The notes: generated by a model not told the origin, from the sequence alone. A stretch of 64,000 nucleotides of DNA from Bacteroidota bacterium (GCA_037133915.1 JBAXND010000002.1:1-64000), one strand, 5' to 3'; shown: positions 7,990-17,431, counted from the stretch's first letter. Numbers and translations are program-made.

Positions 7990-8727
7990 ATGGAAAACCA
8001 ATACATAAGCGATCTAGATTCAAAAAGATTTGGGTTTAAAATTGCCAAGGTCAATGATTACACAGAGACACCGTTAAATATTATTCAGGAATTACGAAAT
8101 GATGGTGTAAAGCTTGTTATGTCTAAGATAAATCTATCGGAACTTAAATTGATTAATGAACTGGAGGATATTGGTTTCAGGATCATGGATAGTCAGGTGA
8201 CCTATACTTACAAACTTGCAAATTTTAAGACGAATTGCGGAAACATTTTCAAGAATCCAGTTACGGTTAGATCGTTTATCCCGGAGGATCTGGAATCGGT
8301 GGTTGCTATACTTGAAGAATCGTTTAAAAATTACGGACATTATTTTGCAGATGAGCGGCTGGGGAAAAAGGAATGTCTTGATATTTATACTGACTGGGGG
8401 AGGCGTAGTTGCCTCGACAGTTCGGTAGCAGATATTGTTTTTGTGGCCGAAGATCAGAATCGGGTTGCAGGCATGCTGTCATTTAAAAAATATCGAAAGG
8501 ATGATAAGGTATACGCTGCAGGCGGACTTGGTGCCGTGTCGTCCTTTTTCCGTGGCCGTGATGTGTTCAAGCAAATAGCGGTAAAGGGGCTTGAATGGGG
8601 AATGGAAAATAAATTTGACTGGGTGGAACATAATGTCCTTACAACAAATTTTCCGGTAAACGGAGCGTTCTCTTCGCTTGGATTTAAGGTCAGCAATTCA
8701 TTCATAACTATGCATTGTTGGTTGTAG
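7990..8727 (+). CDS. wecD: GNAT acetyltransferase, likely dTDP-4-amino-4,6-dideoxyhexose N-acetyltransferase (WecD-like)
   Basis: A 245-residue GNAT protein with a separate N-terminal part (about 1-85) before the catalytic fold, as in WecD/RffC. Family-like segments include VTVRSFIPEDLESVV, GGLGAVSSFFRGRDVFKQI (acetyl-CoA site) and the end VNGAFSSLGFKV. The neighbour 105 nt downstream is a very WecE-like transaminase, so the expected product is a 4-acetamido-4,6-dideoxyhexose nucleotide such as dTDP-Fuc4NAc. The assignment rests on context as much as sequence; another amino-sugar acetyltransferase is possible. Confidence 0.65.
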   Translation: MENQYISDLDSKRFGFKIAKVNDYTETPLNIIQELRNDGVKLVMSKINLSELKLINELEDIGFRIMDSQVTYTYKLANFKTNCGNIFKNPVTVRSFIPEDLESVVAILEESFKNYGHYFADERLGKKECLDIYTDWGRRSCLDSSVADIVFVAEDQNRVAGMLSFKKYRKDDKVYAAGGLGAVSSFFRGRDVFKQIAVKGLEWGMENKFDWVEHNVLTTNFPVNGAFSSLGFKVSNSFITMHCWL

Positions 8728-8832
8728 TATTAAACAGTTATGGAGCATGGTACTATTTCTAAAAATTGAGAATAATGCATTTCTGCAGTTGTAGAGCTAA
8801 TCGCAGAAAATTTATAATCTGAAAAGTGTATT

Positions 8833-9963
8833 ATGATACCTTTCAACAAACCATATTTGACCGGACTTGAAACGGCATATATTGAACAAGCAGTTAGATC
8901 GGGTAAGATCTCAGGTAATGGCATGTTCACCCAAAAATGCCAGCAATTTTTTCAGGAAAAATACGGGTTTAATAAATGTCTGCTTACCACTTCGTGTACC
9001 GATGCGCTTGAAATGGCCGCCTTGCTGCTGGATATAAAAGCAGGCGATGAGGTGATCATGCCTTCATATACATTTGTATCAACAGCCGTGGCCTTTGTAA
9101 GACAGGGCGCAACAATAGTTTTTGCCGACAGCCGCAGCGATCATCCTGGTATTGACGAAGAAGGCATTGAGGCATTGATTACATCAAAAACGAAAGCCAT
9201 TGTAGTGGTTCATTATGCCGGCGCCGCCTGCGATATGGACAAAGTGATGGCCATCGCTGAAAAGTTCAAACTTTGGGTAGTTGAAGATGCAGCGCAGGCA
9301 ATCGACTCATTTTATAAAGGCAAACCGCTTGGCGGGATAGGGCACTTGGGTTGTTTCTCCTTTCACGAAACAAAAAACCTGCAATGCGGCGAAGGCGGCA
9401 TGTTAGTTATTAATCACAAAGAATTTGAAAAACGTGCTGAAATAATATGGGAGAAGGGAACCAACCGTGCTGAATTTTTCAGAGGCGAAGTAAATAAATA
9501 CGGATGGGTGGATATAGGCTCATCATTCCTCCCTTCGGAAATTGTTGCCGCATTTTTATGGGCGCAACTGGAAAAACTTGAAGATATTCAGTTGAAAAGG
9601 AAAGCAATATGGAAAAGGTATGATGATAGTTTAAGAAAGTGGGCTCAGGATTCGAAAATACAGTTGCCGTTTATACCAGAATATGCTACGAATAATGCTC
9701 ATATGTTTTACGCTGTTTGCCGGGATATTGAACAACGTTCAGACTTTATAGCCAAATTAAAAGAAAAGGGCATATATTCCGTATTTCATTACCTTAGCCT
9801 TCATACAAGTCCATTTTATCTTAACAAACATGATGGCCGACGTCTGCTCCGTTGCGACAAATATGCCGACACGCTGGTCCGTATGCCGCTTTTTTATGAA
9901 CTTAGTAATGAAGATCTGAGTTTGATTATTGATGTTACAACAGGAATGACATATGGCCGCTAA
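8833..9963 (+). CDS. wecE: dTDP-4-amino-4,6-dideoxygalactose transaminase (WecE-like)
   Basis: A 376-residue PLP-dependent sugar aminotransferase of the DegT/DnrJ/EryC1/StrS family. It resembles WecE/RffA closely along its length: MIPFNKP start, SCTDALEMAALLLDI, GDEVIMPSYTFVST, VVEDAAQAI, CFSFHETKN with the PLP lysine Lys181, KGTNRAEFFRGEV and NAHMFY. It would turn dTDP-4-keto-6-deoxyglucose into the 4-amino sugar using glutamate. The dTDP-sugar genes rmlA and rmlB are not in this window. The next gene overlaps it by 11 nt. Confidence 0.88.
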   Translation: MIPFNKPYLTGLETAYIEQAVRSGKISGNGMFTQKCQQFFQEKYGFNKCLLTTSCTDALEMAALLLDIKAGDEVIMPSYTFVSTAVAFVRQGATIVFADSRSDHPGIDEEGIEALITSKTKAIVVVHYAGAACDMDKVMAIAEKFKLWVVEDAAQAIDSFYKGKPLGGIGHLGCFSFHETKNLQCGEGGMLVINHKEFEKRAEIIWEKGTNRAEFFRGEVNKYGWVDIGSSFLPSEIVAAFLWAQLEKLEDIQLKRKAIWKRYDDSLRKWAQDSKIQLPFIPEYATNNAHMFYAVCRDIEQRSDFIAKLKEKGIYSVFHYLSLHTSPFYLNKHDGRRLLRCDKYADTLVRMPLFYELSNEDLSLIIDVTTGMTYGR

Positions 9964-11086
9964 AAGGAAGGTCCTTTTTTTAACTTCAGAGTTCTGGCAG
10001 GGAGGAGCCCAGCGGCATCTCTACGAGATCGATAAAGCGCTGGACAGGGACAGGTATACTAAATCTATTCTCTCACTCAGGGGACTGGGTACGAATCAAA
10101 GTTGGGACGACCACTATTATTCGAAGCACCTTGAACTTGGAACGGAGATTTTTTTTCTGGAACAGGTCAATACAATTAGAATACCGACAATTAATGAGCG
10201 AATTAAGCGCGCGGTACTTGGGCGCAAACTTCCGCCAGAGCGGGAATCATTATTACAGTTCCTCAATAGTTATGATGTGATTCTTTGTATCGGAGAATAC
10301 ACGTATCCTCATATTGAACGCTGGATCACTGATGAAATAAAAGCGAAATGTCATATCGCAATTGTCAACTCAATTGTTCAAGTGCCCGAGAATTATGATC
10401 GCTATAATAAATCGCAAAAGTATAATTTCATCTCAGGCTTTCAAAAAGAAGAAGTGGCGTTTGAACTGAACGGCTTTACAAATTTCGGACATTCGTTTTT
10501 TCCGCTTTCAATTGCCTGCAATCACGAAAAAGCTTTGTGGAAGCCACATACCACAGGTTCGAAACGGATTGGTATTTTCACCCGTCTGACGCCAAATAAA
10601 CCGATAGATCTTTTTTTGTTTGCCCTGCATCTACTCAAAGATAAAGTAACGGATATTGTTCTTAACGTCTATGGGAATGGCGATCCTGTTGCGTTAGGAT
10701 TTACCAGAAGCGTAGAATACCTTGCGCTTAATAAAAACGTAGTATTTAAAGGGCATCAGGCAGATTTAACCGAAACCGCGCTCAGAGACGATCTTGATTT
10801 AGTTTGGTTTCATGGATATCATGCAACGCCGGGAGGTTTTGCAAGTTTCGACCTTTCAAGTATAGGTATTCCCCAGATTTTTTGGAACTTCACACCCGAT
10901 TCCGGGGAGGCAGATCAAGATGTATTTCCGATGTATTCAAATCTTAAGGATTTTGTGGAAGACTCGTATAAGATATTGCAGAACCCTCAATATGCATCGG
11001 ATTTGGGACAGAGGCAATTTGATTACATCACTGAAAAAAGAAATATCAGAAAAAATGTCTTTTTGCTTGAGGCCATACTCGGGTAA
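9953..11086 (+). CDS. Glycosyltransferase, GT4-like (GT-B fold)
   Basis: A 377-residue protein with a GT4-type N-terminus (KVLFLTSEFWQGGAQRHLYEI) and a C-terminal nucleotide-sugar half beginning near KRIGIFTRLTPNKP and including LNVYGNGDP. The usual E-x7-E is not clean; the equivalent region reads GGFASFDLSSIGIPQIFW. It overlaps wecE by 11 nt, so a role in adding the wecE-derived amino sugar is plausible but not shown. No membrane segment or signal peptide. Confidence 0.75.
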   Translation: MAAKRKVLFLTSEFWQGGAQRHLYEIDKALDRDRYTKSILSLRGLGTNQSWDDHYYSKHLELGTEIFFLEQVNTIRIPTINERIKRAVLGRKLPPERESLLQFLNSYDVILCIGEYTYPHIERWITDEIKAKCHIAIVNSIVQVPENYDRYNKSQKYNFISGFQKEEVAFELNGFTNFGHSFFPLSIACNHEKALWKPHTTGSKRIGIFTRLTPNKPIDLFLFALHLLKDKVTDIVLNVYGNGDPVALGFTRSVEYLALNKNVVFKGHQADLTETALRDDLDLVWFHGYHATPGGFASFDLSSIGIPQIFWNFTPDSGEADQDVFPMYSNLKDFVEDSYKILQNPQYASDLGQRQFDYITEKRNIRKNVFLLEAILG

Positions 11087-11142
11087 TAATTAATTGGGAT
11101 GGGATCAATCTTTGAAGATTACTAATAATTAACAACAATAAC

Positions 11143-12255
11143 ATGACAGCATTTACTGCAGAACTGGTCAAAAGTATCATTACGAACAGCAATAATAAAT
11201 ACGAAACACACCAGGATGGCTGGTTTGTGAGTCACAATTATTTTATAAGGGAAAAGCAGGCGGCCGGTAATTTTTGGGATAAACAGATTCAGAAGCGAAC
11301 ATCAAAATACTACACAAGTAAAAATTCTGTTGAGAATACGCTTTACGGACTGTTCAGGCAGGCGACAGATATTGCAGCATACGAATATCTGTATAATGTC
11401 CTTGGGGATGACTACTCAAAAAAAAGATTAATAGAAGTAGTTACTTTCAGGATTATGGGACCAAAATATTTTCGTTTGAGCCTTGAAAATGAAGCATACA
11501 ATAATTTTCATGTTGAATTGAATGCACTTCAGGATAAAAATCAGACACTAGAGGTAAAGTATAATAACTGGAAATTATATTTATACGAGTTTGTTTTCTA
11601 TAATAAACCTGTGAAATGTTATTTCACAACTATGGGTATTGTTACAATATTTAAAGTGGAACAGTATGCTTATAAACCCCAATCCATTGCAGTAGAAGAT
11701 AATGATGTAGTGATTGACGGGGGCGCCTGTTGGGGAGATACAGCACTATATTTTGCCAACAAAGCAGAAAACACAAAGGTTTTCGCATTTGAGTTTGTGC
11801 CATCCAACATTGAGCTTTTCAATAAAAATATTGCATTAAACCAAAATACCAATATTGAATTGGTAAATCTTGCGCTTTCGGGTGAATCCGGGAAAAGTTA
11901 TAATATCATTGACAATGGTGCTTCAAGTTATTTTACGGAAGAAAAGACTGACAACAGCATAACCATCAGTACTACTTCAATTGATGATTTTGTGGACACT
12001 CATAAGGTTACAAAACTTGATTTTATTAAACTGGATATCGAGGGTGCCGAGCTGGACACATTAAAAGGTGCAATAAACTCAATAAAAAAATTCAGACCAA
12101 AACTCGCGGTGGCCGTGTATCATAATCCGGTTGATTTTTATGAAATTCCGGAGTTCATTATAAAACTTAATCTGGGATATGAACTGTATCTTGACCATTT
12201 CACACCAAATAATACAGAAACAATACTCTTTGCAAAAGTTAAAGATGCAAAATGA
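11143..12255 (+). CDS. FkbM-family SAM-dependent methyltransferase
   Basis: A 370-residue protein. The C-terminal half is an FkbM-type class I methyltransferase: SAM-binding VVIDGGACWGDTALYF, then FEFVPSNIELFNKNI, a substrate segment and LDFIKLDIEGAELDTLKG. The N-terminal half (about 1-180) is helical and unassigned. FkbM enzymes O-methylate sugars or small molecules. Next to a Wzt with a cap-reading domain it could make the terminal methyl cap of the exported glycan; this is inference. Confidence 0.82.
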   Translation: MTAFTAELVKSIITNSNNKYETHQDGWFVSHNYFIREKQAAGNFWDKQIQKRTSKYYTSKNSVENTLYGLFRQATDIAAYEYLYNVLGDDYSKKRLIEVVTFRIMGPKYFRLSLENEAYNNFHVELNALQDKNQTLEVKYNNWKLYLYEFVFYNKPVKCYFTTMGIVTIFKVEQYAYKPQSIAVEDNDVVIDGGACWGDTALYFANKAENTKVFAFEFVPSNIELFNKNIALNQNTNIELVNLALSGESGKSYNIIDNGASSYFTEEKTDNSITISTTSIDDFVDTHKVTKLDFIKLDIEGAELDTLKGAINSIKKFRPKLAVAVYHNPVDFYEIPEFIIKLNLGYELYLDHFTPNNTETILFAKVKDAK

Positions 12256-12289
12256 TGTTAACGACTGACCGATATAAGAACGGAGATCG

Positions 12290-13276
12290 ATGGGGATTTA
12301 TAAAAAAATAACTGGTAAGCTGGGGCGCATAGCAAGCCGGCTTAAGCAATTTGCAATTGTAGCTGCGTATAATGGTATCCGAAGGCCATGGTCTGCGATG
12401 CGTTTTACGCGCCGACTGTCAGAGCATAATGCAGATCCAGCCTATCTTACAAAATACAGTGATGTTACCAGAGATATTGAGATACTTGATCGGGATTTCG
12501 ATTTGGAAGAGGTGGTTTTTGCATGCTATTTCACAAAAAGAATCGATCCGCAGTCGGGTATACTGCGATCCATTCCCGATATAAATTATATTAGTCCATG
12601 GTACAAGAGCATTAAAAAGCTTGAAATAAACGGCATCATTATACATGATGGGATTGATGAGGATTTCATTAAGCAATATGAAACCGATAAAATTCAGTTC
12701 AGAAAGTATACCGCAGGTAAATATGCAATCTTTGATGAAAGATGGATGCTTTATTACCTGTTCATCTCAAAGACAAACATCCGGCGGGCGTTTTGCACCG
12801 ATATTAGCGATGTTTATATTACGGCTGATCCCTTTGTTCAGTTCAATAAAGATGAGGTTTTCTACATTGGGCGCGACAACGCTAATAAGATCAGACAGTC
12901 AGGATGGATGCTCGCAGAAATAGATATTTATATGAAAAATTCAGGATTTACACCTCCTGCATCTTTCTATTTTCAGCCATTGTATAATGTTGGTATTGCT
13001 GGAGGAAGCCGCAAAATAATGCTATTCTTTTTATCAAAGGTAATTGAGTATATCCTGCTCACAGAAACAGAACGCTACAAAGAAATGACGATTTTCAACC
13101 TTGTGATCCATAAATATTTTTATCCTAAACTGAAATATAGCGACAAAGAGCCGGTTTTCACGGATCCGGAAAATGACCAGGCCGCGTCAAACGCCCATTT
13201 GTTTTCAGGTTTTCCGCTTAACAGCGCGTTTAAAAAATTTGACAATGACTCTAAAGCTGTTTTTATACACAAATAG
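12290..13276 (+). CDS. Uncharacterised protein, possible GT-A type glycosyltransferase
   Basis: A 328-residue protein I do not recognise. A block around residues 169-180 (CTDISDVYITADPF, Asp171 and Asp174) resembles the metal-binding DxD region of GT-A glycosyltransferases. Elsewhere it has EEVVFACYFTKR near residue 78, a place where GT-A folds often begin, and a C-terminal AVFIHK. There is no signal peptide or membrane helix. Its position between a methyltransferase and a GT2 gene supports a sugar-transfer role. Confidence 0.5.
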   Translation: MGIYKKITGKLGRIASRLKQFAIVAAYNGIRRPWSAMRFTRRLSEHNADPAYLTKYSDVTRDIEILDRDFDLEEVVFACYFTKRIDPQSGILRSIPDINYISPWYKSIKKLEINGIIIHDGIDEDFIKQYETDKIQFRKYTAGKYAIFDERWMLYYLFISKTNIRRAFCTDISDVYITADPFVQFNKDEVFYIGRDNANKIRQSGWMLAEIDIYMKNSGFTPPASFYFQPLYNVGIAGGSRKIMLFFLSKVIEYILLTETERYKEMTIFNLVIHKYFYPKLKYSDKEPVFTDPENDQAASNAHLFSGFPLNSAFKKFDNDSKAVFIHK

Positions 13277-13287
13277 TTTGCAAAAAA

Positions 13288-14112
13288 ATGAATCATAATG
13301 CATCACCGCATATAACTGTTATTATCCCGTGCTACAACCACGGCACTTTTCTTCCTGAAACATTGGCATCAGTTATGTCACAAGATTATCGGCCTTTTGA
13401 TGTTATCATTATCAATGATGGCTCAACAGACGAAACAACACTGAAGGTACTTGGGCAACTAGCCACACAGGAGCGTATCACGGTGTTAAATATTGAAAAT
13501 GGCGGACCCAGCATTGCGCGTAATCAGGCACTAAAAAATGCAAAAGGGGAGTACCTTGCTCTGATTGATGCCGATGACAGGATGCTCCCGGGCTTTCTCT
13601 CATCCTCGGTACGCAGCATACTTAAGCTCCCGGAAGCGGCAGTTGTTTATGGCAATTATCGCCACTTTGGTGAGAAAAATAATTTGATGGTGCAACAGGC
13701 ATTTGATATCACCAGACAGCTAATGTACAATCAGATTGCCTTATGCGTTCTTATGAGAAAACAGGCATTAATTGATGCCTGTGGGTTTGATGAGTACCTT
13801 AGTAAGTTAGGCCTCGAAGATTGGGATCTGTGGCTGACATTGTACGAAAAAGGATGGAAATTTATTCATGTTAATGAAATATTGTTTGAAATACGGGTTA
13901 ATTACGCTAGCCGAACATATGAAGTGGCAAATAGAAATATCGACCATCTAAAATCTTACATTTATAACAAGCATGCAATGCTACTGTCTCAGAATTATTT
14001 TAATTTATACCATGAAATCAAAAACATAAAAAAATCATTCGATTTCAGGATTGGCAACTCAATACTTAAAATTCCGCGAATAATTAAGAGGTGGATATGT
14101 GGAAAAAAATAG
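13288..14112 (+). CDS. Family 2 glycosyltransferase
   Basis: A 274-residue GT2 protein: ITVIIPCYNHGTFLPETLASV at the N-terminus, VIIINDGSTDETT, then GGPSIARNQALKNAKGEYLALIDADDRM carrying the metal-binding DADD, and an acceptor-side segment LGLEDWDLWLTL. It follows the unknown gene after 11 nt. It would add one sugar to the lipid-linked repeat unit in the cytoplasm. Donor and acceptor are not predictable. Confidence 0.88.
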   Translation: MNHNASPHITVIIPCYNHGTFLPETLASVMSQDYRPFDVIIINDGSTDETTLKVLGQLATQERITVLNIENGGPSIARNQALKNAKGEYLALIDADDRMLPGFLSSSVRSILKLPEAAVVYGNYRHFGEKNNLMVQQAFDITRQLMYNQIALCVLMRKQALIDACGFDEYLSKLGLEDWDLWLTLYEKGWKFIHVNEILFEIRVNYASRTYEVANRNIDHLKSYIYNKHAMLLSQNYFNLYHEIKNIKKSFDFRIGNSILKIPRIIKRWICGKK

Positions 14113-14271
14113 CTAAATAGTAAAAGGAGAATGATTATATTTATTTTCTTTAATAATAATTATATTATTAATAGTTGGAAATTAATTTCAGTAACCCTTT
14201 TCAGGTTCCTCAAATAGTTTGAAAATAAAGGTCACTGACAGCTTAATTTATTAATATTTGAAATTATAGTG
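14113..14271. other. Very AT-rich gap before the acyltransferase-3 gene
   Basis: About 160 nt without a gene, dominated by A and T with short imperfect palindromes around 14148-14170. TTAATATTTG near 14251-14260 resembles a -7 box with one base too many. It may hold a weak promoter for the next gene, but no clear terminator is seen. Confidence 0.4.
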
Positions 14272-15396
14272 ATGAGTAATATACTGAAAATTGATATTGA
14301 TGACAACCGAATTTACGGACTCGATATTTTACGATGCCTTGCAATATTATTTGTAGTAGTCGGACATGGGAATCTTCTTCTTCCTAAATCCATTAGCCAA
14401 TATATAGAGATAATCGTTTTCGACGGGGTTAGTATTTTCTTTGTTTTAAGTGGCTATTTGATTGGAGGTATTTTTACAAAGAATCTGGAAAAGCAGGGTG
14501 CATCTTTCCGCTCATTATTTAATTTTTGGAAAAGGAGGTGGTATAGAACACTACCAAACTATTTTCTTATTTTGATTATCCTTACAGCATTGTCGCTGAT
14601 ATTTGCCGATAATATTACCGTGCGAGGTATTAACCGGTATTTTTTCTTTTCACAGAATCTTTATTATGCTCATCCAAGTTGGTTTTTCCCCGAAGCCTGG
14701 AGCTTGAGTGTAGAAGAGTGGTTTTATCTTCTGATACCAATTTTTATTTTTGGACTAGCGATGCTTAAGGTTTTTAATAACAAGGGATCCATTCTATTTA
14801 CTGCACTATCAATTTTAGTCGTAGTTACCGCATTCAGAATGTACCGGTTTTACAGCATGAGCGAAATTGGTGTAAATGACTGGGACCTTTTATTTAGGAA
14901 ACAGGTCTTTACAAGGCTGGATTCACTAATGTATGGAGTAATAGGTGCGTACATTGCTTTTTACAGAAAAGAACTTTGGCTGCGATATAAACTGCCATTA
15001 TTCCTTTTAGGTATTTCAATTCTTCTTTTTAGTCAGTTTTCTACTCCCAGACTCGGTTTTGTAATGTATACCTATGTTTTCAGTTTTTCTGTTAATTCAT
15101 TGGCAACCCTGTTCCTGTTGCCATTATTAAGCGATTTAAGTAAGGGAAAGGGGTTGCTTTTTAAAATTGTAACATACATTTCGTTAACGTCGTATTCTAT
15201 GTATCTAATACACCTTTCGCTAATTCAGAATTGGATATTGAAGAATATTGATATGTCTTCTTTAGCAGAATTGGGCACAATTTTGAAGTATTGTATTTAC
15301 TGGATTCTAACGATTGTTATGTCAATCCTTATTTACAAATACTATGAGGTTCCAATGACGAAATTAAGGGATAAGTTTGCAATAAAACGTCGGTAG
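14272..15396 (+). CDS. Acyltransferase 3 family membrane O-acyltransferase (OafA-like)
   Basis: A 374-residue integral membrane protein with about ten hydrophobic helices. It has the acyltransferase-3 hallmark GLDILRCLAILFVVVGHGN, with the conserved Arg and His near the N-terminus, and FFVLSGYLIGG and SWFFPEAWSLSVEEWFY. These enzymes take acetyl or another acyl group from cytoplasmic CoA and place it on a periplasmic sugar. No SGNH domain is fused at the C-terminus. ATG at 14272 is preferred over the GTG one codon earlier. Confidence 0.9.
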   Translation: MSNILKIDIDDNRIYGLDILRCLAILFVVVGHGNLLLPKSISQYIEIIVFDGVSIFFVLSGYLIGGIFTKNLEKQGASFRSLFNFWKRRWYRTLPNYFLILIILTALSLIFADNITVRGINRYFFFSQNLYYAHPSWFFPEAWSLSVEEWFYLLIPIFIFGLAMLKVFNNKGSILFTALSILVVVTAFRMYRFYSMSEIGVNDWDLLFRKQVFTRLDSLMYGVIGAYIAFYRKELWLRYKLPLFLLGISILLFSQFSTPRLGFVMYTYVFSFSVNSLATLFLLPLLSDLSKGKGLLFKIVTYISLTSYSMYLIHLSLIQNWILKNIDMSSLAELGTILKYCIYWILTIVMSILIYKYYEVPMTKLRDKFAIKRR

Positions 15397-15562
15397 ATTA
15401 AACTTCTTATCGCATGCAAAATTGTCGCTGTGAATTGATAATAAATATCAAATGTTTAGGATTCAAGAATCTAAGAGTTTATTTTATTATCAATTGAAAC
15501 GCGGAAAACAAATCGTTGACTTTCAGAAACTGCATACGTTGTATGGTTAAACAAGAAGTTTA
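15397..15562. other. Intergenic region before acylation cassette 2
   Basis: About 165 nt with no coding frame, no TAnnTTTG box and no hairpin terminator that I can see. The gap is larger than those inside the cassette (0-43 nt), so a promoter of another type may lie here. Confidence 0.35.
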
Positions 15563-17200
15563 ATGAAGGACGCAGAATTCTATCCAATCTTCAACATTGG
15601 TCACCAATGTTCCCGCGCCCATTGCAATGCAGGACTTGGCGCCGGGAATGCCTTCACCTTTATTGACCATAATTTTCAAAAACAACGATTTACATTCAAC
15701 CAGCTGGAGGCAAACAGCAACCGCTTTGCAAATGCATTGTCTGACTTGGGCTTTGGCGAAAAAGATATCGTGGTTTCATTCTTACCCAAGTGCCCCGAAA
15801 CATTTTTTTCCTTTATCGGGATTTTAAAAATAAATGCAATCGCCGGGTCATTGTTTTCAAATTTTGGCGAACAGGCACTCATCGACCGCCTTGGTGATTC
15901 CGGAGCGAAGGCTGTAATTACCAAAAAGAGCCTTTATAAAAAGATTGTCCGCATTCGCGAAAAGCTTCCTTCATTAAAATATATTTTTATCACCGACATT
16001 GATAAACACATTGATGAAACGGTTTTAAGCTATCGGCAATTAGTCAACAATGCTTCCGATGTTTTTGTTGTTCCTGAAACAGCTCCCGATTGCCCGTCGG
16101 TACTGCATTATACATCCGGCTCAACCGGTAAGCCGAAAGGAGTGCAACACCTCCACCGTGCTCTGAATACAATTCGTGAATCAGCCAAAGAAATACTGCA
16201 GCTTACTTCCGATGACATTTATTGGTGTACTGCCGATCAGGGCTGGGTTACCGGAACATCATACGGTATTATTGGTCCGTGGAGCCTTGGCGTGAGTCAG
16301 ATTCATTTTGGCGGAACATACGATGCTGCGGCATGGATGCAGCTCCTGCAGGATGAATCGGTGACAGTGTGGTACACCGCACCCACCGCGCTCCGTATGC
16401 TGATGATAGAAGACGAAGAATTATTTAAAAAGTATGACCTGTCAAAACTGAAACATATTTTCAGCGTGGGCGAACCACTCAATCCCGAAATTAATCTTTG
16501 GGCACAAAAAGTATTGGGAAAAGAAATTTATGATACCTGGTTTCAGACGGAAACCGGCAGTATTATGATTGCCAACCGCCCCGGGCAAACAATTATTCCC
16601 GGATCTATGGGAAAGCCATGGGGCGATATCAATGCCGCTATTTGCGATGATGAGGGCAATGAACTTCCTGTAAGAAAAGCCGGCAATCTCTGCCTCAGGC
16701 TCGGTTGGGATTCCATGTTTGCCATGTATCTCAACAATAAAGAGGTTTATGAAAATAAATTCAGAAATGGATTTTATTACTCAGGCGATTTGGCGTATAA
16801 AGACGAAAAGGGATATTTCTATTTTATGAGTCGCAATGATGATATCATCAATACTGCCGGGCACCTCATCAGCCCTTTCGAAATTGAAAGTGCGCTGCTC
16901 GCAATGGATGAGGTGGCCGAGTCGGCAGTGATTGGTGTCCCGGATGAATTACTCTGGGAGAAAATTATTGCCTTTGTGAACATCAAAAAACAGTTTATCT
17001 GGAATGAGGATATTGAATTGAAAATTAGAATATATTTGTCGAATAAGCTCTCCACCATTGCCACACCAAAAGAAATAATCCCGATTGACGTTATTCCTAA
17101 AAACAGAAGCGGGAAAATATTACGACGGGTGCTCAAAGCAAAATATCTGGGCGAGGATGCCGGCGATGTATCAACAATGGATGATCAAAACAGTATATAA
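15563..17200 (+). CDS. Acetyl-CoA-synthetase-like acid:carrier ligase, cassette 2
   Basis: A 545-residue AMP-forming ligase. Motifs: HYTSGSTGKPKGVQH with the P-loop from residue 183, WCTADQGWVTGTSYGI and VTVWYTAPTALRMLM (very like bacterial AcsA), TWFQTETGS, YYSGDLAYKDEKGYFYF and RSGKILRR with Lys518 as the catalytic lysine. This is the acetyl/short-acyl ligase branch, unlike the amino-acid-type enzyme at 475. The stop is immediately followed by a carrier-protein ATG, so its acceptor is probably that protein and not free CoA (inference). The likely substrate is acetate or another short acid. Confidence 0.8.
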   Translation: MKDAEFYPIFNIGHQCSRAHCNAGLGAGNAFTFIDHNFQKQRFTFNQLEANSNRFANALSDLGFGEKDIVVSFLPKCPETFFSFIGILKINAIAGSLFSNFGEQALIDRLGDSGAKAVITKKSLYKKIVRIREKLPSLKYIFITDIDKHIDETVLSYRQLVNNASDVFVVPETAPDCPSVLHYTSGSTGKPKGVQHLHRALNTIRESAKEILQLTSDDIYWCTADQGWVTGTSYGIIGPWSLGVSQIHFGGTYDAAAWMQLLQDESVTVWYTAPTALRMLMIEDEELFKKYDLSKLKHIFSVGEPLNPEINLWAQKVLGKEIYDTWFQTETGSIMIANRPGQTIIPGSMGKPWGDINAAICDDEGNELPVRKAGNLCLRLGWDSMFAMYLNNKEVYENKFRNGFYYSGDLAYKDEKGYFYFMSRNDDIINTAGHLISPFEIESALLAMDEVAESAVIGVPDELLWEKIIAFVNIKKQFIWNEDIELKIRIYLSNKLSTIATPKEIIPIDVIPKNRSGKILRRVLKAKYLGEDAGDVSTMDDQNSI

Positions 17201-17431
17201 ATGACCACACTCGAAGAACTGAACGCCATTTTTTGCAATGTTTTTGACGACGAAGACATTGTAATATCACGCGAAACTACTGCGAATGATATAGATGGAT
17301 GGGATTCTCTTTCACACATGAATCTGGTGGTTTCAATAGAAAAGCATTATAAGGTGAAATTCAGTACTGCCGAAATAATGAGCTGGAAAAATGTCGGTCA
17401 GATGTTTGAAGCTGTCAATAGTAAATTGTAA
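17201..17431 (+). CDS. Acyl carrier protein, cassette 2
   Basis: A 76-residue carrier protein with the phosphopantetheine site GWDSLSH, Ser36. It starts on the base after the ligase stop codon. It is a clear relative of the carrier at 2646: both have a RETTAND/REMTAND-like segment before the site and a KNVG segment near the C-terminus. It would carry an acyl group to the MBOAT protein encoded 43 nt downstream. A dedicated small carrier next to an MBOAT gene is the DltC/DltB arrangement, not that of a fatty-acid ACP. Confidence 0.88.
   Translation: MTTLEELNAIFCNVFDDEDIVISRETTANDIDGWDSLSHMNLVVSIEKHYKVKFSTAEIMSWKNVGQMFEAVNSKL

Noticed and set aside
14148..14170. AT-rich palindromic stretch as a replication origin or attachment site
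   Set aside because: No DnaA-box cluster, integrase or duplicated core; the composition alone explains the short palindromes.
15593..15611. Near-perfect palindrome AACATTGGT-C-ACCAATGTT as an operator
   Set aside because: It lies inside the ligase coding region, about 30 nt after the start codon, and encodes sensible residues. A regulatory role is possible but there is no support.
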